A stretch of 64,000 nucleotides of DNA, taken from contig JACTAT010000119.1 in NCBI GenBank assembly GCA_014526335.1, positions 87,229 to 151,228 on the forward strand. The letters are read 5' to 3'. This document shows, one piece after another, positions 56,425 through 64,000 of the stretch. The DNA comes from Chrysaora quinquecirrha (Eukaryota; Cnidaria; Scyphozoa; Semaeostomeae; Pelagiidae). Every line of letters begins with the position of its first letter. Positions within the stretch are counted from its first letter, which is position 1. The notes below the pieces were generated by a model that ran no database searches, had not been told where the DNA came from, and saw only the letters and a list, made by a program, of their open reading frames with translations. The translations under genes and the position numbers were made by a program.

Positions 56425-59400
56425 ATGGCGGATGCAATAGGTGTTAGAGAAATTATACGAAAGATTGGTAAGAAATCATTTTTCGACTTTCCTTTTTCTG
56501 GCCGGCCTGGCCTAGTCTAATCCTATTCCATCCAAAGGCAAGAGGCCTCGCCATCCTAATAAATTGTTTTATTTTCCATCTTTCTGGTAGCTGAAATTTA
56601 CACTGCCAAATGAGATTAATATTATATACAGGTCTCACCAGGAAGATTTTAGTAGGTGTGTGGTAATCGCTAAACAAGGAGATTAGTCTATTTTAAGATT
56701 ACCTAACGCGGGAAATTTTCTGTCTGTCTGGTAATGAAGAAAGAAAAGCGAAGGCGGGGGAATTTTTGGTTATTTAATATCAAGGGGAGCGATGACAGCT
56801 CGCCTCAAGCATTCAAGGAGAGTGACAAGGCAGGCGCGGGCGATTGCCTGTCTTAAAAGACGAGGCCTGTATATAGTATATTTTTATAATATAATTTCAG
56901 GTACCATGATTTTAAACAGCTATAAATTTTCTTGCCCTTGCAGAGATCAATCATTTTTCAGTGTCATCTGGCCAAGCCATTTTCGGAGGTTGAAAATTTC
57001 CAAGAAATCGGCAACAAAAGTTTTCAGACAATTTAAAGCTTCTAAAATCATCATTTTATCTTGGAAATTACATTCCGATTGGTTATATTTTAATCGGGCA
57101 ACAAAAAGTAGACATCCAACAGACCCATTGCATAGGCTGAAAGACAAACTAGAGTACAAACTCCACACAAACTGAGTACAAACTGGAGGTCACACAGTAG
57201 CAATAAAAGTGAAGGAACTTTACCAAGGCCAACTGCCATCCTAAATCAACTATTGTATGAGCAAACTCAACAATCATTTTAGTTTAGCCACTCTTCTTTT
57301 TCTGCAGGACATCAGTTAGAAGAAATAAGACTCAGAGCACTTGAGAATATTCTTTCTAAACTAAGAAACCAGTTGATATGCATAGAAGATCTGGTTCATC
57401 ACAGAGAGCTAATTGTGAATCTCCTTCAATGGTTCAATTTTGAAAATGTCACGAAAATTGGAGAAGTGCTACAGTTATTGGAACAATTATCTAAGGTAAG
57501 TTATGGCATTCAATTAACCAGTCTGCAGAATGTGGCAAATGTGCACACAAGGAAATTTGCAAAAGGCAGAAAATGCACCCCAAGATTTGGGCCCTGTACG
57601 CCCATATCAATGTAAATATCCATGTAAATCAGGTATTCTTGTATTCTTGTATTGGGGTCAAATGCAAGCTGCATCCCGAAAAATCAGGCATGCACACCAT
57701 TTTTCTTTGCACACACGAGATCTCGTTGGGTTCTGCCATGCTCTGTAGACTGGCAAAGGAAGATATCATGATAAAAGTGGCATTGCCAAAGGAAAGGGCA
57801 AAGTTGACATATTAACCCTTTAATGGAAGAGTGACAGTATAAACCCAGTTTGGAGTAAGGCGAATCTAATCCACATTCTTGCATTAGGGTGGTGATTATG
57901 AATCTTTTGTTAAATACATGAAATCAAGTTTTAGTCAGGGGTACTTTTTAAAGAAGAATGATAAACTTTAGTGAAGACCTTAACTAAAGTCAAGAAGGAA
58001 GACAATAAACTGTAAGTTATCATACAAACTCTTATGTCTATTGGAAATTAACTGGATATCCAAAATTCAAAGAGGCTTCTCTTTAAAATCCTTTTTTCAG
58101 TTGCCATTTTGATATGTATGCTTATCTTTACCATAGAATAGCAATGCAGCAGCAACAATTTATTCTCTGGGTGGATTTGAGTTTCTTTCAACTCTTCGAC
58201 AAGATATTACTGACAAGGCAAATTTGGACAGGATTGATAACATATTGAATAACTTGTTTTGGATCCATACTGAGCAGGAAATATCTCCACAAAATGTACA
58301 GGACGTTAGAGCTGAAGATGTTCTGAGACAACCCAACAAAAATGGAACTGCAAGTAAGAAAATGTTTCTCATCCATTTTCAAATAAATTGTTATTCTGAA
58401 TCAAAATTAATCAAATCTGGTTCTCATTTTTCATAAGAATCATTAAATAAAAATCTAATCAATATGCAACTGTTGGGGGTGCTGCAAAAATTCATCTTAA
58501 AGCAATGTTGTAATCTGTTCTGGGGAGAATTGCAAAGTGGAGAGTGAGTCTTACTCCCAATCTATGACTCAAGATTTGATTCTCAGCCAGATAAACCTCA
58601 TAATAAAGTGTAAGGAGACTTGCCAGCCCTCTGTAATTCATATCTAGGACCATCTACAGCTGTTTGGAGCATGTCAGACACAGTGCAAAATGTAGTGATA
58701 CTGGGTGCAAGTCGTAGTTAAGTTATCATCATCATGTGCCTTCTCTGCCATAAATTTTTGTCTTTGACAGCAGTGCTCAAGGACATCAGGTTTTGCCCAG
58801 TCCAATGACTGATGTTATATCACCATTGTTTTGGTTTTTTCCTCTACTTCTTTCGCGCTCTTATCATGCCTTCTAGGCAAATGAAGTTCCATAAGTTACC
58901 AATTTCCTCTAATAAGCCTTGCTTTGCTTATTTTGCTAAACCATTTTGAGATGCAGCGCTTAGTGAAGGGCGGGGCTTATTAGAGGGTGGCACTTATTTT
59001 GTATGTCCAAAATGCGGCATACTTCCATTTCAAGAAAAAAAGAAAATAGAGTACCTGTGAACTCATATTGTCTTTTCAAAATCCATCTTCTATCATTGCT
59101 TCTAATCAGTGCTGCTGCTTCTAATAAGTGCCTTATTTAGGTGCGGCACTGATTAGAGGGCGGCGCTTATTTCGCTCAATCAATCTCAGGTGCGGCGCTT
59201 ATTAGAGGGCGGCGCTTAAAAGAGGGTGGCACTAATTAGAGGAAATATGGTATATCATTCCTTCTATCATTCCTTCTAGTTTAGTTATAGTATAACATTG
59301 TATTCTATCTCAGATACTGAATATGTTTTTACTTCTCTACAGAAGATTACTACTTTAGCAGTACTGAACTGAGTAAAAATGTAGCAGTTTTGGAAAAGAA

Positions 59401-62400
59401 AACAATGACAGAGACCAGTGAAAAAAGCGACAGGTCTTGGAAATCAGATACCTTGACGTCAACTGCTCATGCTCAAGTTTCAGTGGAAAGTAAAGCTGAA
59501 ATCGTAGATATGAGTCATAGAAATGACATATATATGGAAGAAAAACCTGAAAAAGGTAAAGTTTAATAACAATGGGAAGCAATCATGATGTATGTCCGAT
59601 GCACCATTTACTACTAGTACTTCTGTTCACCTTGGAAAACACTTTAGTGTGGCATTTGCTTTATAGAGTATCTAGCTTGTCATTTATTTTAGAGCACAGC
59701 TCACTGGTAGCAGAATGGATCATTCTAACTTCAAGTGACAGGCACATTCTGTCAGTAACTGAAAGTCGTCTTCAAAGTCACAGTCCATCTTTGGTGATTC
59801 AGTCTTGCGAGTTCTTCAGGGATGTCCTTCTTCAAGATTTTCCTACTCATATTTTCATCCAACGGCCAAATATATTGAAGGTGAGTCAGATAATGCATAT
59901 TTTCCCCAAATCTTGGAATTTTTCATAAGCGTATCAGGTCGATTTGCCCAATATCAGTTTTGCCTTCCTTTTTGCCCATACTTGTCTTTTCGCCCAACAT
60001 TTCCATTTGTTTCTTTCAACTACTTTACTTTCTGTATTACTAATTACTTGTTTTGTTACGGAAACAGTCACTCGTGTGATGTATCTGAGGGATTAAGGGT
60101 GGAGCCCTTAATGTAAAGAAGCAAACGATTGACAAACTACATAAAATGATCGTGACCCATTATCAGTTCGTTTGCATTCGCCGCTCGCTGTTTGATGGCA
60201 ATCAACGAGAGAGCGTGGAACGATGTTTATTTCAAGCTTAGGCTGTCGTAGAAGTTTTGTTCTGTTGATGGCCTAAAATTGATCGCAAAGCTGAATTATG
60301 TTCGCTGGCAGATGGTGAACAACAAATTCGCTAGCGAACGGCGAACGCGAGCGAAGTGGAGATATGCCTTTAGAAGGTTGAGCGAATTTGCGAATATGAA
60401 GTATGACGAATCGGAGGTCGGGCGAAATATCTTCTGTCCTGAATTTTAGTCCGTATAGCGTTACTTTCCTTCCTCTGTCACAAATACAGTTTGCAATTCG
60501 ATTTTATTTCAGACTCTGCTTCACCTTCTGGAAATCTATTCAGGAAAAGATGAAAGCATTGTCAGTATCCTGTTTAGCTGTTTGAGCGAAGTTACTAAAA
60601 AGTTGTATCACAATTCCTTGCAACAAAGAAATGATAACTTAATCGAGCTTCCAAAAGGTATTATGTCTTACCTATCTTATTGATTTTTACGTCCCTTTTA
60701 TTTTCTCGTCCCTCGTATCGAGGATGGTAAAGGGGGGTTCATGATCACGAATCACTGGGATAAAAGTGTTTGCCATGCACGTTTCTTGATTAAAATATGG
60801 TCAGTCACGTTTTAGACTTATTTTCTGAGTCCCAGTTATCGCTCATGAGACCGAGGCCAACACTAAAATGAGATCGCTCAAACTGGTTGTAGCGGGTTGT
60901 AGTTGTAGCGGGGCAGTCGGTGTGGTGGAGGAGCGGAAACTAAGTTCTCAAGCAATAAGTCTAATCATGTTTCACAAAGACCCTTGTCCACCCTCTTTCA
61001 CGTTTCCCGATTAAAAATATGGCAAATGACGTTTATAAAATGCCCTTTAACGCCCTCCTTATTTTCTTGCCCTCTAATTTTCTCGCTTGAAAATCAAAGG
61101 TGAACGACAATCATGACAATGAAAGGGAAGTAAATAGAGTGACAAGATAGGTAAACGCAGATCATATGTTAACAAAGTTTCTGCTATATCACATAGAGTA
61201 GATTTTTCCACAAGTGGCGTACCACAAAGGTGGGATTCGAACCTGGGCTGCATGATCAGAGAGCCAACGATGTTTCCACTGAGCTATAGAGCTCAATGAA
61301 ATCGCCGAGTTACTCCCTGAGTCATAAAGCACAAGGCTCTCCTCCCGTTTGACTTTTTGTGTTTCGGCTATGTCGAGCCTTCTTCAGCACCATACATATT
61401 TGTACATATTTGTCATGAATGGCGAACACCAGGATAGATAGAGGCTTGAGTAAGATTGGAATATAAGAGCCTTCATTTTGGACACAAGCCTCGTATTTCT
61501 TGATTGGGCTATTAACAGTTGAATCCCAGAAACCCAGGAACCTAGACTTGTCCAAAGTCCCTAACTTTCGCTCGCATTGAATTGAATTGATGTTGTTTTT
61601 GTTCGCTTCAGTCAGGGACTTGTCTCCTTTAGTAATTTTAGTGTCCAGCCATTCAACTCAATAGCGATAACTGCGACTCAGGTAGTAAGTCTACCAGGAA
61701 CCCTTTTCCAATTTTTCGTGAAAATCTGAGCTGCAGTGAATAAGATTATCTATCCATATAAATCCTTGTCATTTATTAATTTTGTTTTTATTTCAAAGTA
61801 AACGAGAACTCAAGCCCATCTGAGTCATCAGTGCACACTGAGATATCCAGCCTTCACAGTCGTGGAGCAAGTTTCGAAGGCCAAAGCAGTTCAGCAGGAT
61901 CAAAGAGTACACTTCAAGGAGGTAATAACAGTAAATGTGGATTACCAAAATGAAATCATATCTTAAGATCACAGCTATAATTTCATGCTAGGTAACAAAT
62001 AAGAACAGTCACTCATCTTGACAGTCATTGAGGCTTAGGTCGACTATGATTTCCCTTCAATAGCTATTAAGTACTTAGATGTTCCAAGAACATAGGATAC
62101 TAGCTGTTGAAACTAATTTTGTCCTTGTACACGATGAAGCTTAGAAGAAAGCAACGCCATAACCTAAAAAAACACATTCACTGAATCTAAGGCCGTGACC
62201 AACCGATCAAACGTTGATCAAACATTTGAGATTTACTTTGCAATTAATGTTCGACTGTTTTGTTGCGTCACAAACATTGCTTGACAAGCAAGAATAAGCT
62301 TGTTTTCCAATGTTTTGAAATGCAATAGCTTGAAAACTTTGCTACCAAAAAATGTTTGACAAGCAAGGTTTTATGACATGACCAAAGAGTTTGAGCGATC

Positions 62401-63745
62401 AAAACGATCTAAACATTTTCTTGACAAGCAATTGTTTAACAAACAATATTTGATCATTTGGCTAGGGCCTAAAGATTTCTTGTATATTAGCATCCGGTAA
62501 GACTAACCGATCTGTTTGCCGCCACCAGATATTCGACAAAGATTTTTGATTAGTTTAAACCAGAACAAGAAATCTTTTAACGAAATAAGAAAGTTTGCAA
62601 ACAGTTTTCTGCGTCTCTGTCATGCACTTGTTTTAATCATTTCTAGATACACGATCTAACGCAGTTAGCGACTTTGAAGAATACGAAGGAGAAATACTGA
62701 CAGAAGCTTTGCAGCAGTCTCAGTGGACTGGTCTGGATTTTTGCCTGAATCTTATGTCGAGTTCCTGTTCTTACCTTATGAACTACATGCAGCAAACAGA
62801 AAAATGCGAGGAGGTCATTATTATAATGAACCGTGTGCTAGAAGTTCTTGGTCTTTACGATATTCGTGCTATGTGGGAGCTTTCAACTAACGATCGCAAG
62901 GTAAATACTATCAATAATTAGTGAGTGAAAGTTCATGCTAACTTAGCGCATAATTGCAGGGACCTACACGTCTATTGCAAGCGAGGTTGTTTTAAAGGCG
63001 ATCTTTAGCTATATGAATCTAAAATGAGAGCTTTCATCTCATGATCGCAAGGTAGAATGCTTTTATCATTGGTGTATTTGTTGCAACTACACTGTATTCG
63101 ATGCGATGGTTGTAGTTGCGTGAAGGTGATGTGGCGTCGTGGTGTGATTCAGCTTACTCGTGGTGTCAGGAGTTCAGTGTGTCCGGGGCTTGCTCGAGTC
63201 TAGCCACGATAGCGTCACAGCCAGGGTCGAGGTCTCGATTAGTTAACCTACTGCTGAGATTCTTGTGACTGGCGCTAGAACACCATTTCACCTTGAATGG
63301 CAAAATCGTTCGAGAACAAAATCCATAAGACAAAAACAACTCAACTTGAGTTTCAAAACCAAAACAGCAAGGCTGCTAGATTAGAAACCAGTTTTGTTCC
63401 AGCGTCTAAGTCGTTTGGGCTGTTGTTTAGATGCCCACTTTGAGATGTCCATTGGCATCTAGATTTATTTATCTTAAATTATCTTATTTGTGAACTAAGA
63501 TCAGAAGATATATATCTCGCCAAAATTCAAAGTGAATTCTAACCAAAGATAAATTTTCTTAGATCTATGACATTATGGCATGCCTGAGGAAAGTCAGTGA
63601 TGTGGTACAGCTTTGTATTGAAGCGAAAGGTGGCTTTATTAGCCAGTCAGAATGCAATGAAGATATAAGAAGTATTTTCGTGTTGCTGGTGAATCTAACA
63701 ATGATTTCTGTTCGTTTTATCAACGGTACTGTTCCTCTGTCAAGG
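56425..63745 (+). CDS. RTTN: Rotatin N-terminal exons (3' partial, continues past window)
   Basis: Nine coding exons: 56425-56467, 57308-57495, 58137-58353, 59343-59555, 59693-59880, 60513-60657, 61799-61921, 62647-62900 and 63562-63745. All are GT-AG with matching phases, 1555 coding bases and about 518 residues so far. The start MADAIGVREIIRKI joined to GHQLEEIRLRALENILSKLR, plus ICIEDLVHHRELIVNLLQWFNF, matches the Armadillo-like rotatin N-terminal domain. SLVAEWIILTSSDRHIL and FFRDVLLQDFPTHIFIQRP match the next conserved block. Exons 4 and 7 encode low-complexity Ser/Glu linkers. Rotatin acts at centrioles and ciliary basal bodies and is needed for centriole elongation and left-right patterning. 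Introns contain at least six transposon copies. The remaining 3' exons lie beyond 64000. Confidence 0.93.
58897..59253. mobile_element. TTTCCTCTAATAAG MITE in an RTTN intron
   Basis: ACCAATTTCCTCTAATAAG at the left and CTAATTAGAGGAAATATGGT at the right are inverted. Several copies of GGCGCTTATTAGAGGGCGGC lie in the right half. About 355 bp, non-coding. Confidence 0.7.
60806..60973. mobile_element. TAGACTTATT MITE in an RTTN intron
   Basis: Left TTAGACTTATTTTCTGAGTC with CCAGTTATCGC; right TCTCAAGCAATAAGTCTAA, inverted. Internal GAGACCGAGGCCAACAC matches 4320 (GAGACTAACACC). Confidence 0.6.
61190..61420 (-). mobile_element. SINE family 2 copy, inverted, best-preserved tRNA head
   Basis: The reverse complement contains AGCTCTATAGCTCAGTGGAA (A box) and CCCAGGTTCGAATCCCACC (B box) spaced as in a tRNA. 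This is the copy closest to a functional pol III promoter among the SINEs here. The body matches 2727-2882 and 9229-9425. Confidence 0.8.
61630..61690. mobile_element. TAGACTTATTACCT element fragment
   Basis: AACTCAATAGCGATAACTGC then GACTCAGGTAGTAAGTCTA corresponds to the right end of the element at 4276-4782. The partner end is not clear. Confidence 0.45.
62188..62474. mobile_element. GGCCCTNNCCAAA MITE, copy 2, in an RTTN intron
   Basis: AAGGCCGTGACCAACCGATC at the left and TGATCATTTGGCTAGGGCCT at the right are inverted. Interior rich in TTGACAAGCAA and CAAACATTT motifs as in the copy at 47233. Confidence 0.65.
63123..63294 (+). mobile_element. SINE family 1 copy f in an RTTN intron
   Basis: AAGGTGATGTGGCGTCGTGG head, CAGCCAGGGTCGAGGTCTCG body and GGCGCTAGAACACCATTTCA end. 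The B box is damaged (GGGGCTTGCTCGAGTC). Confidence 0.8.
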
Positions 63746-63837
63746 GTAAGAGCAACGCTAATTACGGACCTTCATGTTTCCAGTTTTAATTTTTTTGCCT
63801 CAAAATCTCATAATCTCATTCCAACAAATAACCCATT

Positions 63838-64000
63838 TAACTAACTAACTTACTACGAACCAAACTAACCAACTAACTAATTAACTAACTAACTAACTAG
63901 CTAACTAATTAACTAACTAGCTAATTAGCTAACTAACTAACTGAACTAACAAGCTAACTAACTAGCTAACTAACTAATCTAACTAACTGACCTTACTAAC
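63838..64000. repeat. (CTAA)n microsatellite at right edge
   Basis: Imperfect AACT tetranucleotides running to the last base, in the RTTN intron after exon 9. Confidence 0.95.

Noticed and set aside
61230..61310. Functional tRNA gene
   Set aside because: The tRNA-like head is embedded in a repeated SINE body, and the acceptor stem does not pair convincingly.

Overview
The window is nuclear DNA from an animal: AT-rich, with spliced genes, canonical GT-AG introns, tRNA-derived SINEs, a LINE, BEL/Pao LTR elements and many small inverted-repeat (MITE-like) transposons. The gene content and repeat style fit a cnidarian such as an anthozoan best, but that is inference from protein resemblance and not proven here. 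Five host loci can be supported. They are an intronless SVOP-like major-facilitator transporter (minus, 702-2171), the last two exons of a FAM161-family ciliary/centrosomal gene (plus, 3006-5283), a complete four-exon MARVEL-domain membrane protein of 203 residues (plus, 7178-9639), the 3' four exons of PIGH (GPI-anchor GlcNAc-transferase subunit, plus, 13264-15294), and the first nine coding exons of rotatin, RTTN (plus, 56425-63745, running off the right edge). A sixth, an intronless 840-residue disordered protein (plus, 51388-53910), is a convincing gene of unknown function.

The striking part is 17.9-40.7 kb, a multi-level transposon nest. One LINE on the minus strand, with reverse transcriptase and a Cys/His-rich tail, is cut into four pieces lying at 40.7-39.96, 37.50-36.53, 26.31-26.25 and 18.58-17.95 kb. 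Two of the interruptions (18580-26253, 7.7 kb; 26313-36526, 10.2 kb) begin with CACCCCATACAACG and end with its reverse complement. They are flanked by perfect 5-bp target duplications (AGTCT and AGAAT), and with the insert and one duplication copy taken away the LINE reading frame is continuous at both points. These inserts are foldback transposons whose arms are inverted arrays of short degenerate subrepeats. Each hosts a BEL/Pao LTR retrotransposon of about 6.1 kb, and the 10.2-kb insert is a head-to-tail dimer of foldback units. A different foldback element (37496-39959), whose arms are arrays of two 8-bp variants, interrupts the reverse-transcriptase domain of the same LINE. Diverged relics of the first foldback family lie at 2435-2540 and 46597-46851.

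Elsewhere, introns and intergenic DNA are filled with three tRNA-derived SINE families, at least seven families of short inverted-repeat elements, one 1.8-kb DNA transposon with elaborate subterminal repeats (10975-12793), perfect palindromes of 62 bp (3786-3847) and 34 bp (5904-5937), and CTAA tetranucleotide arrays at 50.2 kb and at the right edge. The host genes are unrelated in pathway (GPI anchoring, cilium/centrosome, membrane trafficking, transport). FAM161 and rotatin both belong to cilium/centrosome biology, but nothing here shows that they are co-regulated.

A caution about the assembly: the two BEL/Pao copies and the foldback arms differ from one another mainly by one-base changes in homopolymer runs. 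Some of the apparent frameshifts may therefore be consensus errors in hard-to-polish repeats.
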